The notes: generated from the letters alone by a model not told the origin. Counted from the first letter of the stretch, positions 32,954 through 42,751 are shown. The stretch: DNA of 49,285 nucleotides from an uncultured Bacteroidia bacterium (GCA_902776565.1 CACYQN010000025.1:1-49285), one strand, 5' to 3'. Translations and numbers: made by a program.

Positions 32954-35656
32954 TTATTTATTGTAATTCTCGTTGTAGAACTCAAGGTATGCGTTCAGGT
33001 TTCTGCTGGCAGTAAGCTGCTTGAAGTTGTCGGCTGAAATCACAAATATCTTGTAATCAACATTCTTGAGCTTATTGAAAACATCCTCGCTGTTGGCAAT
33101 CATCTTCGAGTAGTTGACCGACTGGCGCATATTGCGGAACGGACGCACAGTAATCATCGAGTAGTTTCCGTTGAATGTGCTTGTAACTACGTTGAAAGTC
33201 CGCATATTGAAATTGAAGATGTTGAAATTGCGGATTTCAAATGCAAGTCGCTTGTCGTCAACCTGTTCCGACTTGAAATAAATCACATAGTAATGTTCCG
33301 ACATCTCGTCGAACGTATAGGTTGCTTCGGGAGTTTCCTCTTCGTAAGGAGATACCTCTTCGCCTTCCTTCTTCTGCTGCTTCACGACTTCGGGACGCGA
33401 CTTTAAGTCGGCAATCAGAGCATCAATGTCACCAGAGCCAAAATATGCAAGTATATTCTCGGCAGCCTGCCTTAGCTCGTGCTTAGGATGACGGTCGATG
33501 AAATCGAGCAAGGCAAGCTTGAACTTTGTCGTATCGGCATTCCTTGCAGTACACATTGTGTTAAGGAAGTCGAAATTAGGCACCAAGTCGCTGTCGCTGT
33601 TGTCGTTTATGAAGTTTGTAGCATTACGCTGTACAGTGCTCCACTCGCCACGCATAAAGGCATCGTAGGTGTTTGCATACAACTGCTCCTGGCGCTTGCG
33701 AATTTCTTCCTGTTCCTTCACAAAGTTTGGATTTTGAAGAAGCTTTGCATAATTGGTATTGCCATACTTACTAATTATCAAATTCTTATATTTTTCTGCT
33801 TGTGGAATGTCCTTGACAAGTGTGTTGAGTATGTACAAGTCGTAATACGACAGCAACTGGTAGTCGGTATTAGGATAACGCCTGTTCAAGTCCTCGTAAC
33901 TGTTGATTGCCTTGGGGTAGTCGCCAAATTTCTCCTTATAAATCTTGCTGGCGTTGTATAGAGCATTTTCGATTCGTTTGTGCGATTCCTGCATTGCCGA
34001 ATCGGTCAGTGGCAAGTCCTGCAAGTAGTATTCGCGGCTCTTGGGGTCTTCGTTCTTAGGTTTTGCATCGGCAACAACGCTGTCGGACGCCTCGCTGTCG
34101 TCGCCCATATCAAACGACACAACTGTCTTGTCGCGACGACGCCAATGGTCTTCGTTCTTGCGGTTGCCCCATTTCTTCTGGAACTCGTTCTTTCCGTAGC
34201 TCAACTGTGCAGGATTATAGAAATACCATTTGCCCGAAGAACTGCCAACGGTATTGGTTTCGCCACGCTTCTGGTCGAAAAGATAGGAATTCATGTTTTC
34301 CTGCTGTGCAAGTTCGCGTTCAAGGCGTTCCTGCTCTATAACCTTTGCAATAAGTCCGTCAATCAACTTATTACGTTCCTTGTCGCTCATCTTGGCAATC
34401 TTCTGGACACTATCCTCAAATTCAATGACATCGGTGTAGGTCACAAGTTCCGAAAGGTTCTTCGACAACAGTTGTATCTCCTTGAAATTCTCGTGGCTTT
34501 CGGGCAAATACTGCATACAAGTGTCGTAATATATGTAGGCATTCTTGTACTCGAGCTTTGCAAAATAAAGTTCGCCCAACTTCATGCACGACAATGCCTT
34601 CTGGTAGTCGTTGTCAATGCTGACTTCCGACGATTTCCTGTAGTGCTCGATAGCGTCCGCCTCCTTGCCTGCCCTCATTTCCACTTCAGCCATAGCATAG
34701 TAAATCTGGTCGCGATACTCCTTGTTCTTCTCGTCCTTGAGCATCTTGTTCAGCAACTTGTAAATATCCTTGTTGTTACCATTGCTCGAGCACTTCGCCA
34801 TATTGATTTTGGCGTTGAACTCCATCTCGTAAATCTTGTTACGCTTCGACGCAGCCTGATAGTATTTGTATGCTTCGCGCAGATTGTTGTCCTTTTCGCT
34901 AAGTTGAGCCAAAATATATGTGTATCTGAGCTTATCGGTACGTTTCTTTGTCTTTTCAACTGCGACTTTCAGTTTCTCGGCAGCATCCTCGCGATTATTC
35001 TGCTTCAGATAGTAGTCGGCACAAACAGCGGCATAATAACCTTCGGTCTTCTTGTCAATCTTCTTGTCGCTGTCAATCTTGTCGAGGACTTCCTTTGCTT
35101 CCTTAAATTTCTTGTCCTCGCAGAAAGTACGTACTAAATACATTGCGATTTCGGGCTGAGCCTTCGAATTAGGGTATTGACGGAGAGCATATTCAAGGTT
35201 CTGCCGTGCCTGCAGATAGTCGCGCTTGATGAAATATGCCTTTCCCATAAGCAGGTAGCAATGGTCAACCCACTTGTTGAACTCGTTCTGCGCCATAAAT
35301 TCCTTTTCCTTAGGCGACATCGCCTTGCCCGAAGGCTTTGGCTTCTTGGTGATTGAATGCAACTTTATGCCCTTTGCCGACTTCTGGATAGCCTTTTCCA
35401 TTTCGCCGTTAGCGACACTGGCATTTTCTTCCTTGCTGTCGGTGAAAACACTGAGTATCAAGGCATAGTTATCGCTATTCTGGTCGTTTATCTTGTTGAT
35501 GCCCTTCTTGTACGATTCGCGTCCGTTGAAATAGATATTGTATTTCAATGTGGTACTATGGTAGAAACGGCTCATCGGCGTGTTCTTTTCGGTAGAACAA
35601 GCTGTGATAAAAGCAACTAATGCTATGATTATAAATATTTTGACAAGTCGTTTCAT
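32954..35656 (-). CDS. PorW/SprE-like TPR lipoprotein, T9SS accessory component
   Basis: A 900-residue lipoprotein (ITAC, Cys20). It opens with the family hallmark NTPMSRFYHSTTLKYNIYFNGRESYKKG, as in gliding-motility protein SprE and Porphyromonas PorW, followed by many tetratricopeptide repeats (for example NKWVDHCYLLMGKAYFIKRDYLQARQNLEYALRQYPNSKAQ). A low-complexity middle leads to further TPR-like helices and a conserved C-terminal beta domain. PorW is needed for T9SS function, possibly linking the motor or trans-envelope core to the outer-membrane translocon. This fits three predicted T9SS cargo proteins in the window. The gene is the last of a tight operon with glmS. Confidence 0.85.
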   Translation of the reverse strand: MKRLVKIFIIIALVAFITACSTEKNTPMSRFYHSTTLKYNIYFNGRESYKKGINKINDQNSDNYALILSVFTDSKEENASVANGEMEKAIQKSAKGIKLHSITKKPKPSGKAMSPKEKEFMAQNEFNKWVDHCYLLMGKAYFIKRDYLQARQNLEYALRQYPNSKAQPEIAMYLVRTFCEDKKFKEAKEVLDKIDSDKKIDKKTEGYYAAVCADYYLKQNNREDAAEKLKVAVEKTKKRTDKLRYTYILAQLSEKDNNLREAYKYYQAASKRNKIYEMEFNAKINMAKCSSNGNNKDIYKLLNKMLKDEKNKEYRDQIYYAMAEVEMRAGKEADAIEHYRKSSEVSIDNDYQKALSCMKLGELYFAKLEYKNAYIYYDTCMQYLPESHENFKEIQLLSKNLSELVTYTDVIEFEDSVQKIAKMSDKERNKLIDGLIAKVIEQERLERELAQQENMNSYLFDQKRGETNTVGSSSGKWYFYNPAQLSYGKNEFQKKWGNRKNEDHWRRRDKTVVSFDMGDDSEASDSVVADAKPKNEDPKSREYYLQDLPLTDSAMQESHKRIENALYNASKIYKEKFGDYPKAINSYEDLNRRYPNTDYQLLSYYDLYILNTLVKDIPQAEKYKNLIISKYGNTNYAKLLQNPNFVKEQEEIRKRQEQLYANTYDAFMRGEWSTVQRNATNFINDNSDSDLVPNFDFLNTMCTARNADTTKFKLALLDFIDRHPKHELRQAAENILAYFGSGDIDALIADLKSRPEVVKQQKKEGEEVSPYEEETPEATYTFDEMSEHYYVIYFKSEQVDDKRLAFEIRNFNIFNFNMRTFNVVTSTFNGNYSMITVRPFRNMRQSVNYSKMIANSEDVFNKLKNVDYKIFVISADNFKQLTASRNLNAYLEFYNENYNK

Positions 35657-35668
35657 TTGTGCATTTGT

Positions 35669-37522
35669 TTATTCCACAGTAACAGATTTTGCTAGGTTTC
35701 TGGGCTGGTCAACGTTGCAGCCTCTCATTACGGCTATGTAGTATGCAATAAGTTGCAACGGGACCACAGTCAGCAACGGGGCAAGTGCAAAGTCGGAATA
35801 TGGAACTTCGATTACATAGTCGGCCATTTCCTTGATAGTGGTGTCACCTTCGGTAACGATTGCAATAACAACGCCCTTGCGAGCCTTCACTTCTTGGATG
35901 TTGGAGACAATTTTGTCGTAGGATTTATCCTTGGTAGCCAATACGATAACAGGCATCTTCTCGTCGATAAGGGCGATAGGTCCGTGCTTCATTTCTGCCG
36001 ACGGATAGCCTTCGGCATGTATGTAGGATATTTCCTTGAGTTTCAATGCACCTTCGAGTGCAACAGGGTACAGATAGCCACGTCCGAGGTAGATGCTATT
36101 TGTTGCATCCTTTATCTTTTCGGCAATCTGCTTGATACTTTCGCTCTTCTGAAGGATTAACTCAACCTTTTGCGGAATTGCATACAATTCATCAACCAAA
36201 TCGGTAAATTCCTTTTCGGTAAGACCTTTGTTAGCAAGACCGACCTGCATTGCCATCATTGTCAGCACGGTAATCTGAGTTGTAAATGCCTTGGTAGATG
36301 CGACACCGATTTCAGGTCCTGCGTGTGTGTAAACACCAGCAACTGTTTCGCGCGGAATGCTAGAACCGACAACGTTGCATATACCCAGCACTATCGCGCC
36401 CTTGCTCTTTGCAAGCTGTATTGCTGCCAGCGTGTCGGCAGTTTCACCGCTCTGGCTGATTGCAATTACAATGTCGCCTGGATTTATTATTGGATTTCTG
36501 TACCTGAATTCCGATGCATATTCCACTTCGGTAGGTATGCGGGCAAATTCCTCGAACAGATATTCGCCGACAAGTCCGGCGTGCCAACTTGTTCCGCAAG
36601 CAACGATTATTATTCTCTTGGCTTCCTTCAACTGGTCCATTACGGTGTGCAGACCGCCAAGTGTAAGATTCTTTGTATCAAGGCTCAAACGACCACGATA
36701 AGTATCAGCAATAGCGCGAGGCTGCTCGTATATTTCCTTGAGCATATAGTGGTCGAAACCGTTTTTCTCAATCTCGTCGAGACGAAGGTCAACCTGCTGG
36801 ATGTCGATTTTTGCCTTGCGGTCCTTGAGGTTCACAAGGTTAAAGCCAGTCTTGCTGATAGTTGCAACATCAAGGTCGTTGAGGTAGATTACCGAATTGG
36901 TATATTCTATTATAGGTGAAGCATCGGATGCAACAAAGTATTCGCCATTGCCAAGTCCGATTACAATAGGGCTACCCTTGCGGGCAACTGTCAGCGTTTC
37001 GGGGTCTTCAGAACTCATTACTACGATTCCGTATGCGCCTTCCACCAACTGAAGTGCAGCGCGAACAGCATCGTCTGGCGTAAAGTTCTCGTCCTTCTCG
37101 TGGCTTTCGTTGTATATGTACTCAATGAAGTTGACAAGCACTTCGGAGTCGGTTTCGCCCTTGAAAGTGTAGCCTTTCTCCTCGAGTGTGGCTTTCAGTT
37201 TGGCATAGTTCTCAATAATTCCGTTGTGTATCAATATGAATTTTTCGTTCATTGATACGTGCGGATGTGCGTTTGTGTCGTTCGGTTCGCCGTGTGTAGC
37301 CCATCGTGTGTGGCCTATGCCAATATTTCCCGTGGCATCTTTCCCAGAAACGTGGTCTTCAAGGTCGCTTACCTTTCCGTGGCATTTATACACATTGTAT
37401 TTGCTTCCGTTGTAAATGGCAATACCTGCCGAGTCGTAGCCTCTGTATTCCAGACGCTTGAGACCTTTAATCAACACATCGTAAGCATCCCTTTTGCCAA
37501 TATATCCTACTATTCCACACAT
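35669..37522 (-). CDS. glmS: Glutamine-fructose-6-phosphate aminotransferase, isomerising (GlmS)
   Basis: A 617-residue enzyme that makes glucosamine-6-phosphate for peptidoglycan and LPS. The N-terminal glutaminase has the Cys2 nucleophile (MCGIVGYIGKRDAY) and GHTRWATHGEPNDTNAHPH. Two SIS sugar-isomerase domains follow (CGTSWHAGLVGEYLFEE, SQSGETADTLAA), and the C-terminus DQPRNLAKSVTVE is typical. Length is normal. It starts 9 bp after the DUF4270 gene and ends 12 bp before porW/sprE. No glmS ribozyme is seen or expected. Confidence 0.97.
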   Translation of the reverse strand: MCGIVGYIGKRDAYDVLIKGLKRLEYRGYDSAGIAIYNGSKYNVYKCHGKVSDLEDHVSGKDATGNIGIGHTRWATHGEPNDTNAHPHVSMNEKFILIHNGIIENYAKLKATLEEKGYTFKGETDSEVLVNFIEYIYNESHEKDENFTPDDAVRAALQLVEGAYGIVVMSSEDPETLTVARKGSPIVIGLGNGEYFVASDASPIIEYTNSVIYLNDLDVATISKTGFNLVNLKDRKAKIDIQQVDLRLDEIEKNGFDHYMLKEIYEQPRAIADTYRGRLSLDTKNLTLGGLHTVMDQLKEAKRIIIVACGTSWHAGLVGEYLFEEFARIPTEVEYASEFRYRNPIINPGDIVIAISQSGETADTLAAIQLAKSKGAIVLGICNVVGSSIPRETVAGVYTHAGPEIGVASTKAFTTQITVLTMMAMQVGLANKGLTEKEFTDLVDELYAIPQKVELILQKSESIKQIAEKIKDATNSIYLGRGYLYPVALEGALKLKEISYIHAEGYPSAEMKHGPIALIDEKMPVIVLATKDKSYDKIVSNIQEVKARKGVVIAIVTEGDTTIKEMADYVIEVPYSDFALAPLLTVVPLQLIAYYIAVMRGCNVDQPRNLAKSVTVE

Positions 37523-37531
37523 ATTTTTCTT

Positions 37532-38827
37532 CTAATATTTTGAGTAATACACAATTATCTTTACACTTAAGTTTTCGTGAGCACCGCCGTACAGCACAGC
37601 CCTATATGGAACTATCCTGTTGTCGTTTGCCACCAAAAATATTCCATTGTCCGTTTTTTCACCCGAATCCTTATAATCTTTAAAAAGGTCTTGAAGATGC
37701 AACGGTATATTAAAGGTATATGATTTTTCTGTTTCGTTGAATGAACCGCCGAAATTCTTGCTGTTTGACTTGTAATCCTCAAGGAAATCGAATTTTTCAT
37801 TGCCGAGAATCCTTGTCATGCTCATTGCCTTTGGCGACGGCAATACAGTGGACTCGGTTCCTTCCTTTATCGTAACGCACAGTTGCGCCCGATTGATGAT
37901 TATGTTTGTAGTATCGAACAACGAGTAAAGTTCGGGGAACATTATTTTTGTTTTCAGTCCTGCAAGTCCTTGTATGTAGCAGTACTTTGTCGGCTGGTCG
38001 GGATTGTCTATTGCTGCTTTCAGTTCGCTATCGGCATTTGTGTAGTCGTGCGAATACATATTTATCCGTGCCGAATATTCGTTTATCAAGAAATCGAACG
38101 AGCAGGTATCGTTATATGTAAGCACCATCTTCGACTTGCTGCCGATTAGGTCGAGCGCGTATATACATCCGTCGCCCGAAGCGAGTTCTGTTGTAATATA
38201 CAATCCTTTGAAAAAGTTTATAAAATCCTTGTTGGTCCAAGTTGTCTGCCCCACGTTTTCCCTGACAATCTGCTGTACGAGTTCCGATGGCATTTCAACC
38301 TTCATTATGCTGTCGGTTCCGAATGCAACGTCGGCCGATTTCATAAGTTCGAATTCGTTAGCAGCAAATTCCTTGTCCTCGTAGTATATCGAATCGTATG
38401 ATATGTCGGTCAGAAGCCTATTGACGTGTATGGTCATTGGTGATTCGGAACCGTACTTGCTGGCATATTTAAGATGCAAGGTAAGCTTAACTCCAGAAAG
38501 GTCTGTTGTGTCTATATCGCGACCGAACTGAACGTTGTTTGTTGACAGTTGCAACTGAAATGCACACGAAGCCGCAGTCTGTCCGAAAAACGGGTCGTTG
38601 ATAACTCCAATGGGATTTATGGTGCGGTTGTGTGTCTCGACGTGTGTGTCCCTGACTGCGTATGTCTGCACGCCCATAGTATCGCACAGGAATTCCATCA
38701 TGTCGCCACTTGGCATTATTCCAGTGCCTATTGCAGAATCATCGTCCTTGCACGAAACAGCGAAAACCGTCATAATGACGGCAAGTGCACACAGGACAAC
38801 GAATTTCAAGCCAAAATTTTTTCTCAT
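37532..38827 (-). CDS. DUF4270 family lipoprotein
   Basis: A 431-residue protein with a lipoprotein signal (AVSC, Cys26). The mature part begins KDDDSAIGTGIMPSGD and is beta-rich, with the DUF4270 pattern of paired Cys and repeated beta segments (TDLSGVKLTLHLKY, INRAQLCVTI, FNIPLHLQDLFKDY). The function of the family is unknown, but it is conserved next to glmS and GT5-like genes in Bacteroidota. It starts 5 bp after the GT5-like stop, and glmS follows after 9 bp. Confidence 0.85.
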   Translation of the reverse strand: MRKNFGLKFVVLCALAVIMTVFAVSCKDDDSAIGTGIMPSGDMMEFLCDTMGVQTYAVRDTHVETHNRTINPIGVINDPFFGQTAASCAFQLQLSTNNVQFGRDIDTTDLSGVKLTLHLKYASKYGSESPMTIHVNRLLTDISYDSIYYEDKEFAANEFELMKSADVAFGTDSIMKVEMPSELVQQIVRENVGQTTWTNKDFINFFKGLYITTELASGDGCIYALDLIGSKSKMVLTYNDTCSFDFLINEYSARINMYSHDYTNADSELKAAIDNPDQPTKYCYIQGLAGLKTKIMFPELYSLFDTTNIIINRAQLCVTIKEGTESTVLPSPKAMSMTRILGNEKFDFLEDYKSNSKNFGGSFNETEKSYTFNIPLHLQDLFKDYKDSGEKTDNGIFLVANDNRIVPYRAVLYGGAHENLSVKIIVYYSKY

Positions 38828-38832
38828 CAGAC

Positions 38833-39639
38833 TTATTTTTCAATTACAGTCGCATAGAAATTCTCGCAGTTTTCGGCCAATTTGTCGTCTTCCGAGTATT
38901 CCAACATAGGTTTTCCGCTTTGCTTTATGTACTCGATTATTTCAGGGTTAATTTCCTTTGAACCAAGTATTACGCCGTCGGAATAGTCAATAGCGAATTT
39001 TGTCAGGTTTTCCCAAGTCGGCTCCTTAATTCTTTCAAGGTCGTCCATTGTGACTTCCTTTTCGACCAGCTTGCGGGCAAAATCCTTGTCGATGCTACCA
39101 GAGAAACTGTCGTTGTAGATAGTGTAAACAACCTTGCAGTTGTTGGCGAACAGCGGGTCGTACTTGTAAACCTTTCGCATCATGAACGGGAAGATTGCCG
39201 AGAACCATCCGTGGCAGTGGACGATATTAGGAGCCCAACCTAGTTTCTTCACCGTTTCGACAACGCCCTTCGAGTAGAAAATCGACTTCTCGTCGGCAGT
39301 GAAATTATCCTCGCTCTTGTCGGTGACCATATATTTTTTCTGGAAAAGGTCTTCATTGTCAATGAAATAGACCTGCATCCTTATCGGCTGAATGGAAGCT
39401 ACCTTAATTATAAGCGGATGGTCGGCATCGTTGATGACAAGGTTCATACCGCTGAGCCTGATTACCTCGTGAAGCTGATTTCTTCTTTCGTTTATTACAC
39501 CGAATTTCGGCATAAATATGCGAACTTCGTTTCCTCGCTCCTGTATTCCCTGCGGAAGTTTCCTGCACGCCAGCGACATTTCGTTTTCAGGAACGTAGGG
39601 TACTATCTCTTGTGTTACAAATAAAACTTTCAGTTTCAT
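38833..39639 (-). CDS. Glycogen/starch synthase-like protein (GT5 N-terminal domain only)
   Basis: A 268-residue protein matching only the N-terminal Rossmann domain of GT5 glycogen synthases: MKLKVLFVTQEIVPYVPENEMSLACRKLPQGIQERGNEVRIFMPKFG, PNIVHCHGWFSAIFPFMMRKVY, VVYTIYNDSFSG. Full enzymes are about 480 residues. The KxGGL ADP-glucose motif is replaced by PENEMSLACRKLP, and the C-terminal GT-B domain is absent. It is therefore unlikely to make glycogen alone. Short proteins of this kind are common at this locus in Bacteroidota. It is the first gene of the DUF4270-glmS-porW unit. Confidence 0.85.
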   Translation of the reverse strand: MKLKVLFVTQEIVPYVPENEMSLACRKLPQGIQERGNEVRIFMPKFGVINERRNQLHEVIRLSGMNLVINDADHPLIIKVASIQPIRMQVYFIDNEDLFQKKYMVTDKSEDNFTADEKSIFYSKGVVETVKKLGWAPNIVHCHGWFSAIFPFMMRKVYKYDPLFANNCKVVYTIYNDSFSGSIDKDFARKLVEKEVTMDDLERIKEPTWENLTKFAIDYSDGVILGSKEINPEIIEYIKQSGKPMLEYSEDDKLAENCENFYATVIEK

Positions 39640-39673
39640 GTTTGTGTATTTACGTCCAAATTAATTCAAGGCA

Positions 39674-39681
39674 CAAAAATA
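39674..39681 (-). promoter_or_regulatory. -7 box of the GT5-DUF4270-glmS-porW operon
   Basis: TATTTTTG on the minus strand, 34 bp before ATG 39639. No other box is seen between the four tightly spaced genes. Confidence 0.6.
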
Positions 39682-39767
39682 ATAAAATTTTTTCCAATAC
39701 GAATGCACAGAATAAACGAAAAGTTTTTGGAAATATTGTATAGCCTATTAGCCTAAAAAAAAATAAT

Positions 39768-39797
39768 TTTGCATTATTGGTTTTTGTAATATCTTTG
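39768..39797 (+). promoter_or_regulatory. Promoter of the POT transporter gene
   Basis: TTTG (39768-39771) and TATCTTTG (39790-39797) are 18 bp apart, close to the Bacteroidota consensus, leaving a leader of about 45 bp before ATG 39849. Confidence 0.7.
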
Positions 39798-39848
39798 CAA
39801 CTTGTAAAAACGAATTTGTTCGAATGTTTAATTAAAAAATAACAAAGT

Positions 39849-41513
39849 ATGTTTCAAGAATTTTTTACTGAACACCGAACTCTGGTGTTTCTATTGGGAG
39901 TCATAATAGTAGTGCTGCCATTCTTGGTCTATTATGTAATCACAGCACTTAGGCATCATCCAAAAGGTTTGATTGCTGCAGCATTGAGCAATATGGGTGA
40001 ACGTTTCGGCTACTACATTATGAATGCCGTGTTGGCCTTGTTCATCGTTTCAAAGTTCGGACTTTCCGATGCGCAGGCTGGAGCTATCTATTCGGTGTTC
40101 TACTGCCTAATCTACATATTGAGTCTGGTCGGTGGTATCATTGCCGACAAGACGCAGAACTATAACCGCACCATACAGTGGGGTCTTATAGTGATGGCAT
40201 TAGGATATGTAGTGTTATCTATTCCTCTGTTTGGAACTGGTTCAGACGGACTTATCGTCGATGAAGGCGGTATGTGGTGGACAATCCTCATCGTTACTTG
40301 CTTGTCACTGTTGCTCATTGCTTTCGGTAACGGTCTGTTCAAGGGCAACCTTCAGGCTTTGGTCGGCAAGATGTACGACAACTTCGAAGCCGAAGCTGCA
40401 AAGAAAAGCCCCGAAGCATTGGCAGAAGCCAAGGAAAGACGCGACAGCGGTTTCCAGATTTTCTACGTGTTCATCAACATCGGCGGTGTTATCGCTCCGT
40501 TCATTGCTCCGTTGATTCGCGAATGGTGGTTGAAGATTCACAATTTTGTTTACAATGCTGATATGCCGGCACTGTGCCACGATGTCATCAATGGTGGTGA
40601 TGTTACCGAAAAGTTCACGACTACTATGTCGCAGTCTGTTATCGACCCGACATTGGTTTCGGGCACTACCGAATTCTGCTCTTCATACATCGAAGTTTTC
40701 AACTCGGGTATCCACTTCTCATTCATCGCATCGGTTGTTGCTATGGCTATTTCGCTGACAATCTTCCTAATTTCCAAGAAGAAATTCCCGCAGCCAGCAA
40801 AGAAAGATGTTGCCAAGGTTGTTGAATACACTGCAGAGGAAAAGGCTGCAATGGCAAAGGAAATCAAACAGCGTATGGCTGCTTTGTTCGCAGTTCTCGG
40901 TATCGCTATCTTCTTCTGGTTCTCATTCCATCAAAACGGACAGTCGCTGTCGTTCTTCGCACGCGACTTTGTAAAGTCTGATGCTGTTGCTCCAGAAATC
41001 TGGCAGGCTCTCAACCCATTCTTCGTAATCGTGCTTACACCTATAATAATGATTGCATTCGCAGCATTGGCTCGCAAGGGCAAGTCAATATCGACACCTA
41101 AGAAAATCGGAATCGGTATGGGTATCGCTGCATGTGCATATCTGTTCCTAATGATTCTTTCATTTGTAAATAATTATCCATCGGCAGAAGACTTCAGAGC
41201 ATTGTTAGACCCTGTTAAGTTAGGTCCTTGGGTACTCATTGTCACTTATTTCTTCCTCACAGTCGCAGAACTTTTCATTTCTCCGTTGGGACTTTCGTTC
41301 GTATCGAAGGTTGCTCCGCGTCACATGGTAGGTCTCTGCCAGGGATTGTGGCTTGGTGCTACCGCAGTAGGCAACATCTTCCTGTGGATTGGTCCTTTGA
41401 TGTACAACGCATGGCCTATCCAGTACTGCTGGTTGGTATTCGCAATAGTTTGTGTCATTTCAATGTCGGTTATGTTCGGCATGGTTAAGTGGCTCGAAAA
41501 GGTTGCAAAATAA
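39849..41513 (+). CDS. POT/PTR2-family proton-dependent oligopeptide transporter
   Basis: A 554-residue MFS protein with about 14 hydrophobic segments. The family signature is ALSNMGERFGYYIMNAVLALFIV, although the usual ExxERF reads NMGERF, so the first acidic residue tied to proton coupling is Asn. A central hydrophilic loop (AEAAKKSPEALAEAKERRD) separates the halves, with FYVFINIGGVIAPF as the second POT motif. It imports di- and tripeptides with protons, which fits the secreted peptidases encoded nearby. The codon choice suggests good expression. It is divergent from the GT5-like operon and ends in its own terminator. Confidence 0.92.
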   Translation: MFQEFFTEHRTLVFLLGVIIVVLPFLVYYVITALRHHPKGLIAAALSNMGERFGYYIMNAVLALFIVSKFGLSDAQAGAIYSVFYCLIYILSLVGGIIADKTQNYNRTIQWGLIVMALGYVVLSIPLFGTGSDGLIVDEGGMWWTILIVTCLSLLLIAFGNGLFKGNLQALVGKMYDNFEAEAAKKSPEALAEAKERRDSGFQIFYVFINIGGVIAPFIAPLIREWWLKIHNFVYNADMPALCHDVINGGDVTEKFTTTMSQSVIDPTLVSGTTEFCSSYIEVFNSGIHFSFIASVVAMAISLTIFLISKKKFPQPAKKDVAKVVEYTAEEKAAMAKEIKQRMAALFAVLGIAIFFWFSFHQNGQSLSFFARDFVKSDAVAPEIWQALNPFFVIVLTPIIMIAFAALARKGKSISTPKKIGIGMGIAACAYLFLMILSFVNNYPSAEDFRALLDPVKLGPWVLIVTYFFLTVAELFISPLGLSFVSKVAPRHMVGLCQGLWLGATAVGNIFLWIGPLMYNAWPIQYCWLVFAIVCVISMSVMFGMVKWLEKVAK

Positions 41514-41540
41514 TAGGAATAAATTTGCTAGATTCTCATT

Positions 41541-41565
41541 GGGCGGACGGTTGTCCGCCCTTTTT
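41541..41565 (+). terminator. Terminator of the POT transporter gene
   Basis: GGGCGGAC (41541-41548) and GTCCGCCC (41553-41560) form an 8-bp stem with a GGTT loop, then TTTTT. Confidence 0.9.
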
Positions 41566-41591
41566 GTATCAGTGGTTGACAATGCGCAGAC

Positions 41592-41619
41592 AAAAAAAAG
41601 GCTGTCTCAATTGACAGCC
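41592..41619 (-). terminator. Terminator of the fba gene
   Basis: GGCTGTC (41600-41606) and GACAGCC (41613-41619) form a stem. On the minus strand it is followed by eight T (plus A at 41592-41599). Confidence 0.85.
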
Positions 41620-41644
41620 TTAACTTTGTGTAATAAATATTGTC

Positions 41645-42646
41645 TTATTCAGCCTTGCCTGCGCTACCAAGAACGTTGATAATCTTGTGCATGTAAAGTT
41701 TCTTCATGCTGTCGCGAGCTGGACCTAAGTACTTTCTCGGGTCGAATTCTGCAGGCTTTTCTGCAAACACCTTGCGGATTGCTGCTGTCATTGCCAGACG
41801 GCTGTCGGAGTCGATGTTGATTTTGCAAACTGCCGACTTTGCTGCTTCGCGGAGCTGTTCTTCAGGAATACCTACTGCAGCCTTCAATGCGCCACCATAT
41901 TTATTAATGGTATCGACTTCCTCCTGAGGAACCGACGATGAACCATGGAGAACAATCGGGAATCCCGGGAGTTTCTTTTCTATTTCGTGGAGAACGTCGA
42001 ATGCCAGTGGCGGAGGAACGAGACGTCCTGTTGCTGGGTCAACCTTGCACTGTTCCGGTTTGAACTTGTATGCGCCGTGCGATGTACCAATCGAAATAGC
42101 CAACGAGTCGCATCCGCTGCGGGTTGCGAATTCGATAACTTCTTCGGGCTTTGTGTAGTGTGATTCTTCTGCCGATACCTCGTCTTCAACACCAGCCAAA
42201 ACGCCAAGTTCTGCTTCTACTGTTACGTCGTACTTGTGTGCATATTCAACAACCTGCTTTGTGAGCTTGATGTTTTCCTCAAAAGGAAGCGACGATGCAT
42301 CAATCATAACTGACGAGAAGCCCATATCAACACAACTCTTGCACAATTCGAATGTATCGCCGTGGTCGAGGTGAAGGCAAATCTGCGGGTGTTCCCAGCC
42401 GAGTTCCTTTGCGTACTGAACAGCGCCTTCTGCCATATATCTCAAGATTGTCTGGTTGGCGTACTTGCGTGCTCCGCTCGAAACCTGAAGGATAACTGGC
42501 GACTTTGTTTCTGCACAAGCCTGAATGATGGCCTGCATCTGTTCCATGTTGTTGAAGTTGAATGCTGGTATTGCGTATCCGCCAGCCACTGCTTTCTTGA
42601 ACATCTCAACGGTGTTGACAAGACCTAATTCTTTGTAACTTACCAT
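41645..42646 (-). CDS. fba: Class II fructose-bisphosphate aldolase
   Basis: A 333-residue zinc-dependent aldolase of glycolysis and gluconeogenesis. Zinc- and substrate-binding motifs are visible: ICLHLDHGDTFELCKSCVDMGFSSVMIDASSLPFEENI, VTVEAELGVLAGVEDEVS, SLAISIGTSHGAYKF, IVLHGSSSVPQE and KINIDSDSRLAMT. ATG 42646 gives the family start MVSYKELGLVNT; a longer frame from 42688 would overlap the leader. Codon use is strongly biased, as for an abundant enzyme. It has its own promoter (42701-42708) and terminator. Confidence 0.95.
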   Translation of the reverse strand: MVSYKELGLVNTVEMFKKAVAGGYAIPAFNFNNMEQMQAIIQACAETKSPVILQVSSGARKYANQTILRYMAEGAVQYAKELGWEHPQICLHLDHGDTFELCKSCVDMGFSSVMIDASSLPFEENIKLTKQVVEYAHKYDVTVEAELGVLAGVEDEVSAEESHYTKPEEVIEFATRSGCDSLAISIGTSHGAYKFKPEQCKVDPATGRLVPPPLAFDVLHEIEKKLPGFPIVLHGSSSVPQEEVDTINKYGGALKAAVGIPEEQLREAAKSAVCKINIDSDSRLAMTAAIRKVFAEKPAEFDPRKYLGPARDSMKKLYMHKIINVLGSAGKAE

Positions 42647-42700
42647 AATTTTAATTTTATTGTTTTTTTTACAGTTTATATTTTGCATTTAAATTTTCCA

Positions 42701-42708
42701 CAAAGATA
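42701..42708 (-). promoter_or_regulatory. -7 box of the fba gene
   Basis: TATCTTTG on the minus strand, 54 bp before ATG 42646. Confidence 0.6.
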
Positions 42709-42751
42709 AGAATATTTGCAATACAAAAATCCTAAATAAAGATGTTAGTTA

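Noticed and set aside
33980..35137. A 385-codon open frame opposite the porW/sprE gene
   Set aside because: It is antisense to a clear TPR protein, is rich in Leu/Val/Cys as expected for a complement of Lys/Glu-rich codons, and has no promoter or family motif.
38833..39639. Functional glycogen synthase
   Set aside because: The protein has only the N-terminal GT5 domain and lacks the KxGGL motif, so glycogen synthesis by it alone is unlikely.
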